Positions 22,408 to 32,324 of a stretch of 64,000 nt of DNA are shown piece after piece. The stretch is from Gammaproteobacteria bacterium (GTDB taxonomy: Bacteria > Pseudomonadota > Gammaproteobacteria > Enterobacterales > Alteromonadaceae), in assembly GCA_018826295.1 (NCBI GenBank), contig JAHJZX010000043.1, positions 62,001 through 126,000 on the forward strand. The letters run 5' to 3'. Numbering within the stretch: position 1 is the stretch's first letter; each line of letters starts with the position of its first letter. The position numbers and the translations under genes were made by a program. Under the pieces are notes generated by a model that was given only the letters and a program-made list of their open reading frames with translations, made no database searches and had not been told where the DNA came from.

Positions 22408-23472
22408 TTATTTAATGTTCGGTGTCAGTTTACCTGACACATACCGTGCCACCATATCATCCAGTGATATGGCTTTGATTTTGCTGCCGTGACCAGCAGC
22501 ATTAAAAGCTTCATAACGGGCAACACAAATTTCCATCATGGCTTTTACTGATTCTTGCAAATATTTACGCGGATCAAACTCAGCCGGATGTTGTGTCATA
22601 TAACGACGAATAGCTCCGGTAGAGGCCAAACGCAAATCAGTATCGATATTGATTTTACGCACACCATACTTAATACCCTGTTGAATTTGATCAACCGGTA
22701 CCCCGTAGGTTTGCGGGATCTGACCGCCATTTTCGTTAATAATTTGCAACCATTCCTGTGGCACTGAAGACGAACCATGCATCACCAGGTGAGTATCAGG
22801 AATACGTTGGTGAATGGCTTTTATACGATCAATTGCCAGAATATCACCTGTCGGTGGCCGGCTAAACTTGTAAGCACCGTGTGAGGTACCGCAAGCAATA
22901 GCCAAGGCATCGACCTGAGTTTCCCGTACAAACTGCGCCGCTTCTTCCGGATCGGTCAGCATTTGATCGTGGCTTAAAATGCAATCTGCACCTATGCCGT
23001 CTTCTTCGCCGGCCGCACCTGTTTCCAGTGAGCCTAAACAACCTAGCTCGCCTTCTACCGACACACCACAAGCATGCGCTATTTCTACAACTTTGCGGGT
23101 TATATCAGCATTATAGGCGTAGTCCATCGGCGTTTTACCATCTTCACCCAAAGAGCCGTCCATCATTACCGACGAAAAACCCAGCTGAATAGATCGTTGG
23201 CATACCCCAAGCGAGGTGCCATGGTCCTGATGCATTACCACAGGTATATGCGGAAACTCTTCTACCGCTGCCAGAATTAAATGGCGCAAAAAGGGCGCAC
23301 CGGCGTATTTGCGCGCACCGGCAGATGCCTGCACTATTACCGGGCTGTCGGTTTTATCGGCAGCCAGCATGATAGCGCGCATTTGCTCAAGGTTGTTTAC
23401 GTTAAAAGCCGGTATGCCGTAGCCGAATTCGGCAGCATGATCCAGCATTTGACGCAGGGAAATAAGGGCCAT
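22408..23472 (-). CDS. fba: Class II fructose-bisphosphate aldolase (type IIB)
   Basis: Zinc-dependent cleavage of fructose 1,6-bisphosphate to DHAP and glyceraldehyde 3-phosphate. The zinc-ligand motif VVMHQDHG is present, with further histidine ligands in GTSHGAYKF and VMHGSSSVP. At 354 residues and with the ending [14 protein letters not shown] it is the class IIB (CbbA-like) form, not the IIA form of E. coli FbaA. It is the last gene of the tkt-epd-pgk-fba cluster, 49 bases after pgk. Confidence 0.96.
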   Translation of the reverse strand: MALISLRQMLDHAAEFGYGIPAFNVNNLEQMRAIMLAADKTDSPVIVQASAGARKYAGAPFLRHLILAAVEEFPHIPVVMHQDHGTSLGVCQRSIQLGFSSVMMDGSLGEDGKTPMDYAYNADITRKVVEIAHACGVSVEGELGCLGSLETGAAGEEDGIGADCILSHDQMLTDPEEAAQFVRETQVDALAIACGTSHGAYKFSRPPTGDILAIDRIKAIHQRIPDTHLVMHGSSSVPQEWLQIINENGGQIPQTYGVPVDQIQQGIKYGVRKINIDTDLRLASTGAIRRYMTQHPAEFDPRKYLQESVKAMMEICVARYEAFNAAGHGSKIKAISLDDMVARYVSGKLTPNIK

Positions 23473-23521
23473 GAAATCCTCTCTTAATCTTTTAGGGTAC
23501 AGTTGTAATATGTCATTTTTA

Positions 23522-24703
23522 TTATTGTGTTATTGCGCGTTGTTCCAGTATAGCCACTGCTGGCAGAGTTTTACCTTCCAAAAACTCCAGAAAGGCACCT
23601 CCGCCTGTAGATACATAGGATACTTTGTCAGCAATATTGTACTTATCGATAGCCGCCAGAGTGTCGCCACCGCCGGCTATTGAAAAGGCTGTGCTTTCTG
23701 CGATGCCCTGTGCCAGCGCTTTGGTGCCCGCAGCAAATTGGTCAAATTCAAATACACCCACCGGACCGTTCCAAACGATGGTACCGGCAGATTTTAAGAT
23801 GTTAACCAGCTCGGCAGTGGTATCCGGGCCTATATCGAAAATCATATCGGCATCGTCAACAGTTGCTACCGGTTTTAACGTGGCCGCTGTCGTTTCGCTA
23901 AACGCTTGTCCTACAACCACATCGGTTGGTACCGGAATATTACCACCACGCGCTTTTGCTTGTGCCATCAGGCGCTGTGCTTCAGGGATTAAATCGGCTT
24001 CATATAAGGATTTACCGACGTTATTGCCGTTGGCAGCAATAAAGGTGTTGGCTATACCGCCTCCCACTATTAACTGATCGACGATACCAGATAACGACTC
24101 CAAAACAGTCAGCTTGGTTGATACCTTTGAACCGCCAACAATCGCGACCAGTGGCCGCTTAGGATTTTTTAACGCTGCCGCTAACGCATCAAGTTCGGCT
24201 ACCAATAAAGGGCCGGCACACGCAACCGGCGCAAATTTCGCGACGCCGTGCGTAGATGCCTGAGCCCGGTGCGCTGTACCAAAAGCATCCATCACAAATA
24301 CATCACACAGGCCTGCCAGCTGCTGCGCCAGGGCATCGTCGTTTTTGCCTTCACCTTTATTAAAACGCACGTTTTCAAACACCACGACTTCGCCCGCTGC
24401 GACGTCAATACCCTGAAGATAATCCACAGCTAAGCGCACCGGTGCTGTTAACGCCTGCGCCAGGTAATCCACTACAGGTTGTAAAGATGATTCAGCATCG
24501 TAGACGCCCTCTTCTGGCCGGCCCAAATGAGACATCACCATCACTTTAGCGCCTTTACTCAGTGCCAGTTCAATGGTCGGTATTGCCGCCTTTAATCTGG
24601 CATCAGAGGTGACTTTACCGTTCTTTACCGGCACGTTTAAATCTTCGCGGATCAGTACACGTTTGCCGTTAAGATCCAAATCGCTCATGCGAATAACTGA
24701 CAT
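23522..24703 (-). CDS. pgk: Phosphoglycerate kinase
   Basis: Transfers phosphate from 1,3-bisphosphoglycerate to ADP. Family signatures are complete: the N-terminal [27 protein letters not shown], the ATP-site GGSKVSTKL and the C-terminal [17 protein letters not shown]. Length 393 is normal (E. coli 387). An AAGGAG ribosome binding site precedes the ATG. It lies between epd and fba, the order found in E. coli. Confidence 0.98.
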   Translation of the reverse strand: MSVIRMSDLDLNGKRVLIREDLNVPVKNGKVTSDARLKAAIPTIELALSKGAKVMVMSHLGRPEEGVYDAESSLQPVVDYLAQALTAPVRLAVDYLQGIDVAAGEVVVFENVRFNKGEGKNDDALAQQLAGLCDVFVMDAFGTAHRAQASTHGVAKFAPVACAGPLLVAELDALAAALKNPKRPLVAIVGGSKVSTKLTVLESLSGIVDQLIVGGGIANTFIAANGNNVGKSLYEADLIPEAQRLMAQAKARGGNIPVPTDVVVGQAFSETTAATLKPVATVDDADMIFDIGPDTTAELVNILKSAGTIVWNGPVGVFEFDQFAAGTKALAQGIAESTAFSIAGGGDTLAAIDKYNIADKVSYVSTGGGAFLEFLEGKTLPAVAILEQRAITQ

Positions 24704-24728
24704 TTGTTGCTCCTTGTAGTAAATTCGT

Positions 24729-25733
24729 TTACATCATCGCCCGCGCAGTATCGAGCATACGGTTAGCAAAGCCCCATTCGTTATCACACCACACCAGGCA
24801 TTTTACCAACCGTTTATGACTGACGCGGGTTTGCGAACCATCGACAATGCAGGAATGCGCATCGTGGTTAAAATCTACTGATACCAAAGGTTCTTCGGTG
24901 TAATCCAGAATACCGGCCAGCTCGCCGATACGGGCTTGTTGCAGTACCTGATTTACCGCTGCAATACTGACATCCTGGTGCAGGGTGACACTTAAATCCA
25001 TCGCGGTGACATTTACTGTCGGCACCCGTACCGCTATGGCTTCAAAGCGGCCGGCAAACTTTGGCAGTATGCGCTCTATGCCCAACGCCAGTTTGGTGTC
25101 GACCGGAATAATCGATTGGCTGGCAGCGCGGGTGCGGCGCAAATCCGGGTGATACGCATCTATTACCTGTTGATCATGCATCGACGCATGAATAGTAGTA
25201 ATAGTGCCGCTTTCAACGCCGAAATGCTGATCCAGTACCTGGATCACCGGCACTATGCAGTTAGTGGTGCACGACCCTGCTGACACCACTGTCATCTGTG
25301 CGGTTAAACTGCTGTGATTAATGCCGTAGATAATAGTGGCATCAATATCGCTATCTGCCGGGTGCGAAAACAAGACCTTTTTAGCACCGGCCGTTAAATG
25401 CCAGTTTGCATGCTCGCGGCTGTGAAATACGCCAGTGCACTCCAGCACCACATCGACTTCAAGCTCACTCCACGGCAGCTCCAGCGGATCAGCCTCGGCA
25501 AACAGAGCTATGTTGTTGCCATCTACCCTGATACCACCATCAAAGGAGCTAACACTAAAACCAAAGCGACCGTGTGAGGTGTCATACTTCAACAAATGCG
25601 CTACGCCTTTGGCGTCAGCTAATTCATTAATTGCTACCACTTGCAGTTCGTGTTGCCAGCCATTTTCATAAATAGCGCGTAAAATATTGCGCCCGATACG
25701 GCCGAAGCCGTTTATTGCCAATCTGATAGCCAT
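24729..25733 (-). CDS. epd: D-erythrose-4-phosphate dehydrogenase
   Basis: Oxidises erythrose 4-phosphate to 4-phosphoerythronate, the first step of pyridoxal 5'-phosphate synthesis through the DXP-dependent route. GAPDH superfamily with NAD motif [10 protein letters not shown] and the catalytic cysteine in SCTTNC. It is Epd rather than GAPDH because of the family-specific blocks [23 protein letters not shown] (in two parts), [20 protein letters not shown] and [15 protein letters not shown], which follow E. coli Epd almost residue for residue, and because it lies in tkt-epd-pgk-fba. A GAPDH side activity is possible. Confidence 0.94.
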   Translation of the reverse strand: MAIRLAINGFGRIGRNILRAIYENGWQHELQVVAINELADAKGVAHLLKYDTSHGRFGFSVSSFDGGIRVDGNNIALFAEADPLELPWSELEVDVVLECTGVFHSREHANWHLTAGAKKVLFSHPADSDIDATIIYGINHSSLTAQMTVVSAGSCTTNCIVPVIQVLDQHFGVESGTITTIHASMHDQQVIDAYHPDLRRTRAASQSIIPVDTKLALGIERILPKFAGRFEAIAVRVPTVNVTAMDLSVTLHQDVSIAAVNQVLQQARIGELAGILDYTEEPLVSVDFNHDAHSCIVDGSQTRVSHKRLVKCLVWCDNEWGFANRMLDTARAMM

Positions 25734-25764
25734 AACACCACGCTAAATGACATAAAAAACGACA

Positions 25765-25794
25765 TAAGAAAATGGGACCAAAGCTGGTCCCATT
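25765..25794 (-). terminator. Probable terminator after tkt
   Basis: On the minus strand a ten-base-pair stem AATGGGACCA / TGGTCCCATT with a four-base loop, followed by TTTTCTTATG and later six T. If it works, epd-pgk-fba rely on another promoter in the short tkt-epd gap. Confidence 0.6.
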
Positions 25795-25805
25795 AGATCT
25801 GGCTG

Positions 25806-27803
25806 TTAAGCCAGTAGTTGCCGTGCCGCCTCGAGCACTTTGTCACTAGTAATACCAAAGTGTTCAAACAGCTGCTCAGCCGGCGCAGACTCCCCAAAGC
25901 TGGTCATGCCGATAATTTTGCCGCTTAACCCGACATATTTATACCAACAGTCGGTAATGCCGGCTTCCACCGCAACCCGTTTTGTTACAGCGGCCGGTAA
26001 TACTGCGTCACGATACGCAGCGTCTTGCTGCTCAAATACATCGGTAGACGGCATAGATACCACGCGCACCGCCTTACCTTCGCCGCTAAGTGTTTTAGCC
26101 GCCTGCATTGCCAGTTCAACTTCTGAACCGGTGGCAATAAAAATAAGCTCTGGCGTGCCGGCACAGTCACTAAGGATATAACCACCGCGTTTAACATCAG
26201 CTAACTGTTGACTGCTGCGTACTTGCTGCACCAGATTTTGCCGGGTAAAAATAAGGGTCGTCGGGCCATCTTGGCGTTCAATCGCCGCCTGCCAGGCAAT
26301 GGCAGATTCAACCTGATCACAAGGACGCCAGTTCATCAGGTTAGGCGTGGCACGCAGTGCAGCCAGTTGCTCTACCGGCTGGTGCGTTGGGCCATCTTCG
26401 CCCAAACCAATAGAGTCATGGGTGTAAACAAAAATAACCCGCTGCTTCATCAGGGCTGCCATACGCACTGCATTGCGGGCGTATTCCATAAACATCAGGA
26501 AAGTTGCACCATATGGCACAAAGCCGCCATGCAAAGCAATACCATTCATAATGGCCGACATACCAAACTCGCGCACACCGTAATAAATATAGTTGCCGTT
26601 GGCATCAGTGCCGGTTAGCGGCTTAGAGCCTGCCCAGATTGTCAGGTTAGAGCCGGCTAAGTCGGCTGACCCACCCATAAACTCGGGTAACAGCGGGCCA
26701 AATGCATTTAACGCATTTTGCGACGCTTTACGCGTGGCTATAGTAGCCGGGTTTGCTTGCAGTTTCTCGATGTAAGCTTGCGATTGCGTTGCCCAGTCAG
26801 CGGGTAACTGGCCTGCAACACGGCGGCTGAACTCAGCTGCCAGCTCAGGGTAAGCTGCACTGTAGCGGGCAAACAACTGCTGCCAGTTTTGTTGCTGTGC
26901 GCTGCCTTTGGCTTTAGCATCCCAATCCGCATAAATATCAGCCGGAATGTCAAAAGGCGCGTGTGGCCACTGCAGAAAGTCACGGGCGGCGGCTATTTCA
27001 GCATCACCCAGCGGAGCACCGTGGCAATCATGGCTGCCACCTTTATTTGGCGCGCCATAGCCAATGACTGTGCGGCAACAAATTAACGTAGGTTTACTGC
27101 TTTCTGCTTTTGCCAGCGTAATAGCCGCTTCAATAGCAGCAGCGTCATGGCCATCCACATTACTAATTACATGCCAGCCATAGGCTTCAAACCGCGCCGG
27201 AGTATTATCGGTAAACCAGCCTTCAACATGGCCATCAATAGAAATACCGTTATCGTCCCAAAACGCAATTAACTTACCCAGGCCTAAAGTGCCGGCCAGT
27301 GAACAGGCTTCGTGGGAAATACCTTCCATTAAGCAGCCGTCACCTAAAAAGGTATAAGTATGGTGATCAACGATGTCAAAACCCGGTTGGTTAAACTGCG
27401 CCGCTAAGGCTTTTTCAGCAATAGCCATTCCAACAGCATTGGTAATGCCCTGCCCCAGCGGGCCGGTAGTGGTTTCAACACCCGGGGCATAACCGTACTC
27501 CGGGTGGCCCGGTGTTCTGGAATGCAACTGGCGGAACTGTTTTAAATCGTCAATGTTTAAGTCATAACCCGATAAATGCAGCAGAGAGTACAACAACATA
27601 GAACCATGGCCATTGGACAATATAAAGCGATCACGGTTAGGCCACTTGGGATCTTGCGGGTTATGTTTTAGAAAATCGCGCCATAACACTTCGGCAATGT
27701 CCGCCATACCCATAGGGGCACCCGGATGTCCTGATTTGGCTTTTTGCACTGCATCCATACTTAATGCACGGATCGCGTTTGCGAGTTGTTTACGAGATGG
27801 CAT
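25806..27803 (-). CDS. tkt: Transketolase
   Basis: Thiamine diphosphate enzyme of the pentose phosphate pathway. The TPP-binding motif [13 protein letters not shown] is present, and the start [20 protein letters not shown] and [18 protein letters not shown] match E. coli TktA closely. Length is 665 residues from the ATG at 27803. I prefer that start to the upstream ATG at 27818 because AGGAG lies eight bases in front of it and it aligns with E. coli. It heads the tkt-epd-pgk-fba cluster and is divergent from metK. Confidence 0.97.
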   Translation of the reverse strand: MPSRKQLANAIRALSMDAVQKAKSGHPGAPMGMADIAEVLWRDFLKHNPQDPKWPNRDRFILSNGHGSMLLYSLLHLSGYDLNIDDLKQFRQLHSRTPGHPEYGYAPGVETTTGPLGQGITNAVGMAIAEKALAAQFNQPGFDIVDHHTYTFLGDGCLMEGISHEACSLAGTLGLGKLIAFWDDNGISIDGHVEGWFTDNTPARFEAYGWHVISNVDGHDAAAIEAAITLAKAESSKPTLICCRTVIGYGAPNKGGSHDCHGAPLGDAEIAAARDFLQWPHAPFDIPADIYADWDAKAKGSAQQQNWQQLFARYSAAYPELAAEFSRRVAGQLPADWATQSQAYIEKLQANPATIATRKASQNALNAFGPLLPEFMGGSADLAGSNLTIWAGSKPLTGTDANGNYIYYGVREFGMSAIMNGIALHGGFVPYGATFLMFMEYARNAVRMAALMKQRVIFVYTHDSIGLGEDGPTHQPVEQLAALRATPNLMNWRPCDQVESAIAWQAAIERQDGPTTLIFTRQNLVQQVRSSQQLADVKRGGYILSDCAGTPELIFIATGSEVELAMQAAKTLSGEGKAVRVVSMPSTDVFEQQDAAYRDAVLPAAVTKRVAVEAGITDCWYKYVGLSGKIIGMTSFGESAPAEQLFEHFGITSDKVLEAARQLLA

Positions 27804-27920
27804 CTTCACTCCTGACATTGCGCGGCTTCAACTGACGAAGCTGATTATTATAGTGCTGACATGTTAAGGCGTTATGGCGCGCTATTTTCCCAGAGCGCCC
27901 GCCGTATGGCAAATTTAAAT

Positions 27921-27934
27921 CTGCCAGTTGGCAG
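27921..27934. promoter_or_regulatory. Operator-like dyad CTGCCA-GT-TGGCAG
   Basis: Perfect six-base half sites round a two-base centre in the divergent tkt-metK region, 117 bases upstream of the tkt start. It looks like a binding site for a dimeric regulator rather than a terminator, having no T-run. The regulator is unknown. Confidence 0.4.
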
Positions 27935-27998
27935 AATTTACTAGCTGGTAGATCCAACAAGCTGTGCTAACGTAATTAGCAAGGTAAAATAGCATTAA

Positions 27999-28006
27999 AG
28001 ACGTCT
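27999..28006 (+). promoter_or_regulatory. MetJ-box-like element AGACGTCT upstream of metK
   Basis: AGACGTCT is the exact consensus of one MetJ half-operator. MetJ binds tandem 8-base units; the flanking units (27991-27998 and 28007-28014) match only 3-4 of 8 positions. The site lies just upstream of the likely metK -35 (28023). It suggests repression of S-adenosylmethionine synthesis by SAM-bound MetJ. The remaining part of the 325-base gap between tkt and metK shows only the dyad and promoter listed separately. Confidence 0.55.
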
Positions 28007-28022
28007 GGGCGGCAGATTTTTC

Positions 28023-28051
28023 TGGCAAAGTAATAGCACTTTCTCTAGAAT
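28023..28051 (+). promoter_or_regulatory. Candidate metK promoter
   Basis: TAGAAT at 28046-28051 is a good -10; the hexamer 17 bases upstream, TGGCAA (28023-28028), matches the -35 consensus at only three positions. Start near 28058 gives a 70-base leader to the ATG at 28129. Confidence 0.4.
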
Positions 28052-28128
28052 ACGCGCCTATTTTTTGGTTCGTTGGCTGTTTACCCGGCTAACTGACGGC
28101 ATTAACCTTATTTAGTGGAATACAACCT

Positions 28129-29277
28129 ATGGCACAACATATTTTTACTTCTGAGTCGGTATCTGAAGGACACCCGGATAAAATCGCCGATCAGATTTCA
28201 GACGCCGTACTGGATGCAATCCTTGAACAAGACCCAAGAGCCCGCGTAGCCTGCGAAACCTTCGTTAAAACCGGCATGGTATTAGTAGGTGGCGAAATTA
28301 CGACGTCAGCCTGGGTTGATATTGAAGAAATTACCCGTAAAACCGTGCGTGAAATTGGCTATACCCATTCTGATATGGGCTTTGATGCCGACTCCTGCGC
28401 TATCTTAAACGCCATCGGCAAGCAATCGCCAGATATTAACCAGGGCGTAGACCGGGCCGATCCAAAAGAGCAAGGCGCCGGCGATCAGGGCTTAATGTTT
28501 GGTTATGCCAGCAACGAAACTGATGTATTAATGCCTGCTCCTATCACTTACTCGCACCGTCTGGTACAGCGTCAGGCGCAGGTGCGTAAAGATGGTACCC
28601 TGCCATGGTTACGCCCGGATGCCAAATCGCAGCTTAGCTTTATTTATGAAGATGGCAAGCCGGTAGGTATTGATGCGGTAGTATTATCAACTCAGCACTG
28701 CGATACCATCAGCACGGCCGATCTACGCGAAGCGGTAATGGAAACCATTATCAAGCCAGTACTGCCAGCAGAATGGTTAACCAGCAAAACCAAATTCTTT
28801 ATCAACCCAACCGGCCGCTTTGTTATCGGTGGTCCAATGGGCGACTGTGGTTTAACCGGTCGTAAGATTATTGTTGATACCTACGGCGGTATGGCGCGTC
28901 ATGGTGGTGGGGCTTTCTCTGGTAAAGATCCATCAAAAGTTGACCGCTCAGCCGCTTATGCTGCGCGTTATGTAGCAAAAAACATCGTGGCTGCCGGTCT
29001 GGCCGATCGCTGTGAGCTGCAGGTGTCTTACGCTATCGGTGTGGCAGAGCCAACCTCTATCAGCCTGGAAACCTTTGGCACCAGTAAATTGACAGAAGAT
29101 CAGCTGATTGCCCTGGTACGCCAGCATTTTGACCTGCGCCCATATGGCTTGATTGAAATGCTGCAGCTGGAACGTCCAATTTATCAACCGACAGCGGCTT
29201 ACGGTCATTTCGGTCGTGCTGAGTTCCCTTGGGAGCAAACCGATAAAGCTGAACTGCTGCGTCAATACGCCAGATAA
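28129..29277 (+). CDS. metK: S-adenosylmethionine synthetase
   Basis: Forms S-adenosylmethionine from methionine and ATP. Signatures are intact: [20 protein letters not shown] at the N-terminus (catalytic His in GHPDK), the hexapeptide-type [12 protein letters not shown], and the P-loop-like [20 protein letters not shown]. Length 382 compares with 384 in E. coli. A strong terminator follows. It is transcribed away from tkt; a MetJ-like site lies in the shared upstream region. Confidence 0.98.
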   Translation: MAQHIFTSESVSEGHPDKIADQISDAVLDAILEQDPRARVACETFVKTGMVLVGGEITTSAWVDIEEITRKTVREIGYTHSDMGFDADSCAILNAIGKQSPDINQGVDRADPKEQGAGDQGLMFGYASNETDVLMPAPITYSHRLVQRQAQVRKDGTLPWLRPDAKSQLSFIYEDGKPVGIDAVVLSTQHCDTISTADLREAVMETIIKPVLPAEWLTSKTKFFINPTGRFVIGGPMGDCGLTGRKIIVDTYGGMARHGGGAFSGKDPSKVDRSAAYAARYVAKNIVAAGLADRCELQVSYAIGVAEPTSISLETFGTSKLTEDQLIALVRQHFDLRPYGLIEMLQLERPIYQPTAAYGHFGRAEFPWEQTDKAELLRQYAR

Positions 29278-29295
29278 TAAACTGCAGTAAAAATA

Positions 29296-29322
29296 AAAAG
29301 GAGAGCCCGGCTCTCCTTTTTC
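29296..29322 (+). terminator. Intrinsic terminator of metK
   Basis: GGAGAG-CCCGG-CTCTCC hairpin with AAAA before and TTTTT after, starting about 20 bases beyond the metK stop. Confidence 0.85.
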
Positions 29323-29456
29323 ACAACTGTGGTTTATGCACAACCTCACTTTAACCTTATCATCAGCGGCTTTTTGTGTATTATAAGCCGTTGTGTTGTA
29401 TCCAGGGTCCTCTGTCTAACTACAGAGTGAAACAAAACTATAAGAAAGGAACCAAT

Positions 29457-31049
29457 ATGTCTGAACAAACTGCCCCTGCCGTAAAAAGCGGTTGGCTCAA
29501 CCGTGCGCTAAACGCCATCGAAGTCGTCGGCAATAAATTACCCGACCCAGCCGTACTATTTGCCATCTTAATGGTCATGGTCTGGCTGGTCTCCTGGGCA
29601 CTTGCCGGCGTCAGTTTTAATGAAGTCGACCCTCGTACCGGCGCTGCTATTCAGGTAAATAATTTATTGGCCGCCGATTCCCTAACCACGTTTATGGCAA
29701 AAATGGTCAATACCTTTGTCACTTTTGCCCCGCTGGGCGTAGTGCTGGTGGCGATGCTGGGTTTGGGCGTAGCAGAACATACCGGCTTTATTAATGCCGG
29801 TTTACGCTCAGTGTTATCGGTTACACCCAAAATGCTGTTAACGCCGGTGCTGATAGCGGTCGGTGTTGCCAGTCATATGGCGGTAGATGCCGGTTATGTG
29901 CTGGTTATCCCTCTGGGCGCGGTAATTTTTTATGCCGCAGGCCGCCATCCGCTGGCCGGTATTGCCGCCGCGTTTGCCGGTGTGTCCGGTGGTTTCTCGG
30001 CCACCTTATTGCCGTCAAGCTTAGATCCGTTATTATCAGGTCTGACGCAGGTATCAGCCCGCTTATCATCCGATCCGGCTGCAGCCGAGATGGTAATAAG
30101 CCCGATGAATAACTACTACTTCACCACCGCATCGACGCTGTTAGTGGTGGTTGTCGGCTGGATTATTACCGACAAGTTTATTGAACCGCGCTTAAAAGCC
30201 ACTCAGGTTGATGGCGACCCGGCAGATATGCCAAAAATGGACGATTTAAAGCCAAATGAGCGCAAAGGTTTACGCTGGGCCAGTTTTTCTATGCTGTTAA
30301 GCATAGTGTTATTAATAGTGTCAGCCTTACCAGAAACGTCAGCCTGGCGCGCACCTGCCGGTACTGTGCTGGCTGAAGGCCAGAGTAACTTATTGGTGTT
30401 CACTGCACCATTAATGCAGTCTATTGTTAGTATTATCTTTTTATTCTTCTTAATTCCGGGTGTGGTGTATGGCTATGTGTCTGGCAATGCCAAAGATCAC
30501 CGCGACATTATTAAAGGCATGAGCAAGGCCATGAGTGGCATGGGCTATTACATTGTAATGGCATTTTTCTGCGCTCAGTTTATCTATGCGTTTGGTCAGT
30601 CTAACCTTGGCGCCTTGCTGGCCATCAAAGGTGCTAACTGGCTGCAGGAAATGGCGTTCCCGATGGGCTTTACCTTAATTGGTATTGTCTTTCTGTCTGG
30701 CTTTGTAAACTTGCTGGTCGGCTCTGCCTCTGCAAAATGGGCGCTAATTGGTGCCATTATGGTACCTATGCTGATGCAGCTGGGCGTTTCTCCGGATCTG
30801 ACTCAAGCGGCTTACCGCGTTGGCGATTCATCCACCAACATCATTACACCGTTACTGCCGTACTTCCCGCTTATCGTGGTGTTCTGCCAAAAGTATGTTA
30901 AGTCTACCGGTATTGGTACGCTGATTGCGCTGATGTTGCCGTATTCCATTGCGATGTTGGTATTGTGGACTGCCTTCCTGCTTGGTTTCTGGGCGCTGGA
31001 TATTCCACTGGGTGTCGGTTCAAGCTACAGCTACCCTGCCACAAACTAA
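29457..31049 (+). CDS. AbgT family transporter
   Basis: Polytopic inner-membrane protein of 530 residues related to AbgT (p-aminobenzoyl-glutamate uptake) and MtrF (drug efflux). The N-terminal block LNRALNAIEVVGNKLPDPAVLFA is a family hallmark; later blocks GGFSATLLPSSLDPLLSGLTQ and the C-terminal YRVGDSSTNIITPLLPYFPL also fit, as do about 11-12 hydrophobic helices. The ATG at 29457 follows AGAAAGGA; the open frame extends 27 codons upstream but those lack a ribosome binding site. Single-gene unit with its own terminator. Whether it imports aminobenzoyl-glutamate or exports sulfonamides cannot be told. Confidence 0.9.
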   Translation: MSEQTAPAVKSGWLNRALNAIEVVGNKLPDPAVLFAILMVMVWLVSWALAGVSFNEVDPRTGAAIQVNNLLAADSLTTFMAKMVNTFVTFAPLGVVLVAMLGLGVAEHTGFINAGLRSVLSVTPKMLLTPVLIAVGVASHMAVDAGYVLVIPLGAVIFYAAGRHPLAGIAAAFAGVSGGFSATLLPSSLDPLLSGLTQVSARLSSDPAAAEMVISPMNNYYFTTASTLLVVVVGWIITDKFIEPRLKATQVDGDPADMPKMDDLKPNERKGLRWASFSMLLSIVLLIVSALPETSAWRAPAGTVLAEGQSNLLVFTAPLMQSIVSIIFLFFLIPGVVYGYVSGNAKDHRDIIKGMSKAMSGMGYYIVMAFFCAQFIYAFGQSNLGALLAIKGANWLQEMAFPMGFTLIGIVFLSGFVNLLVGSASAKWALIGAIMVPMLMQLGVSPDLTQAAYRVGDSSTNIITPLLPYFPLIVVFCQKYVKSTGIGTLIALMLPYSIAMLVLWTAFLLGFWALDIPLGVGSSYSYPATN

Positions 31050-31068
31050 GTCTCCTTAGATTCACCAC

Positions 31069-31098
31069 AAACCCTGCTGCGGCAGGGTTTGTTTTTTG
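31069..31098 (+). terminator. Intrinsic terminator of the AbgT gene
   Basis: Nine-base-pair stem AAACCCTGC / GCAGGGTTT with a four-base loop, followed by G and six T. Confidence 0.87.
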
Positions 31099-31215
31099 TT
31101 TCCTGCTATTCCCAGCGTTGTCAACGTCAGCTTATTTAACAAACGTAAAATCATGTTATTGCACCTACCTTTTTATCTGACTGATAAATATCACTATTCT
31201 TAATATTCAGTGCTG

Positions 31216-31230
31216 TGGCACATATTATGC
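31216..31230 (+). promoter_or_regulatory. Sigma-54 type -24/-12 promoter of the PEP-CTERM gene
   Basis: TGGCAC-ATATT-ATGC: the -24 element TGGCAC is perfect, the -12 element is ATGC instead of TTGC, and the GG and GC dinucleotides are ten bases apart as sigma-54 requires. Expected start near 31242, 37 bases before the ATG at 31279. A PrsR-type activator is encoded at 15765. I could not identify the activator-binding site by eye in the AT-rich sequence upstream. Confidence 0.72.
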
Positions 31231-31278
31231 GTAGTTGTCTGCATCCACTTACTGAAATCAGTACAAACGGAGTTGACC

Positions 31279-32193
31279 ATGAAGTATCTATCTGCTGGTT
31301 TTATCGTTACTTGGTTACTTGTTGCCGCACCAGTTACCGCAGTCCCAATTAACCCGGCAACCTGCACTAATGACAGTGTCACGCTAAACCATATGAGCTT
31401 TAGCACCGGCTCTTTGGTATCAATAAATCCCAACAACCTGTTACTGGACGGCCCATACGATGCATCGTCCTGCGTTGGCATTTATGCTGAACCAAATAAC
31501 GTGGGGTCGTACCATAGCCCTAATCCGAATATTGGCTGGCTGAATGATGGCTTATTAAATGGTGAAGGTGGTTATTTAAGCCCTACCCAATTTATTGACG
31601 CAGACGAGCTGTTGGATCTTGGTTCTTCACCGGGAAATGCGGTAGATCCTGGCTGGATAAGTCTGGTGAAGTTTGAGCGAGATGAAAACGAGTACGAATA
31701 CCAAAGCATCTACGATACCAGTAACAGCAGTATCGTTAAATTAGACTTAGATCTGGTATTAGATGTTAGATTCAGCTGTACCAGTTCAAGTGGTTGCACA
31801 TCTGGCACATGGGCGCTTGCTACATCGCTGGATATTGTAGATCTTGTCCAGGCAGCCTTGGGTAACCGCTCGACATTTGACCACCTTGCATTTGTATTTA
31901 AATCAGGAAACAAGAACTCTAACGGCGGCTGGTCGGTATATGATTTCAATTTTAAAGATATCTTTGCCAATGAGCTGGCTTATCTGAACGACAACCGTTT
32001 TGGCGATCCCTTCGGTACCCCCTTTACCTTTAGTGGTACTTTTAATATGGACGACTATGGCAAAGACATTTCGCACTTTGCAATATGGGCGCGAGACCCT
32101 CTGTCAGCGACTACAAAGGTACCGGCGCCGGCTTCTGTTTTCATCTTAGGTTTGGGATTAGTGATTATGCGCTTATGCAGTAAGCGTGGTTAA
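31279..32193 (+). CDS. PEP-CTERM sorting domain protein
   Basis: Predicted exosortase substrate of 304 residues. The signal peptide is about residues 1-22 (MKYLSAGFIVTWLLVAAP). The body is a beta-rich, acidic and Asn/Ser-rich domain without a recognised fold. The C-terminal sorting signal (281-304) starts VPAPAS (a VPAP variant of the PEP motif), followed by a hydrophobic helix and a basic tail RLCSKRG. The ATG is preceded by CGGAG. Expected to be cleaved and anchored or released at the cell surface, linked with exopolysaccharide. The sigma-54 promoter upstream fits control by PrsK/PrsR. Confidence 0.86.
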   Translation: MKYLSAGFIVTWLLVAAPVTAVPINPATCTNDSVTLNHMSFSTGSLVSINPNNLLLDGPYDASSCVGIYAEPNNVGSYHSPNPNIGWLNDGLLNGEGGYLSPTQFIDADELLDLGSSPGNAVDPGWISLVKFERDENEYEYQSIYDTSNSSIVKLDLDLVLDVRFSCTSSSGCTSGTWALATSLDIVDLVQAALGNRSTFDHLAFVFKSGNKNSNGGWSVYDFNFKDIFANELAYLNDNRFGDPFGTPFTFSGTFNMDDYGKDISHFAIWARDPLSATTKVPAPASVFILGLGLVIMRLCSKRG

Positions 32194-32212
32194 TCTTCAG
32201 ACTTTCCGGCTA

Positions 32213-32244
32213 CAGTAACTGCATTAAATCAGATGCAGTTACTG
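32213..32244 (+). other. Stem-loop after the PEP-CTERM gene
   Basis: Perfect eleven-base-pair stem CAGTAACTGCA / TGCAGTTACTG with a ten-base loop, 20 bases after the stop codon. There is no T-run, so it may protect the mRNA 3' end or be a factor-dependent terminator. Confidence 0.6.
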
Positions 32245-32324
32245 GCGCATCAACAAGCTAATCTACTTTCAGACAACCTGCCGTACTGATACTATGCGGC
32301 TTTTCAGCCAGTTTGAATAATTGC

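Noticed and set aside
23625..24077. Plus-strand open frame of 150 codons
   Set aside because: Lies inside pgk on the opposite strand; pgk has every family signature.
26208..26618. Plus-strand open frame of 136 codons
   Set aside because: Antisense shadow of tkt with no recognisable domain or ribosome binding site.
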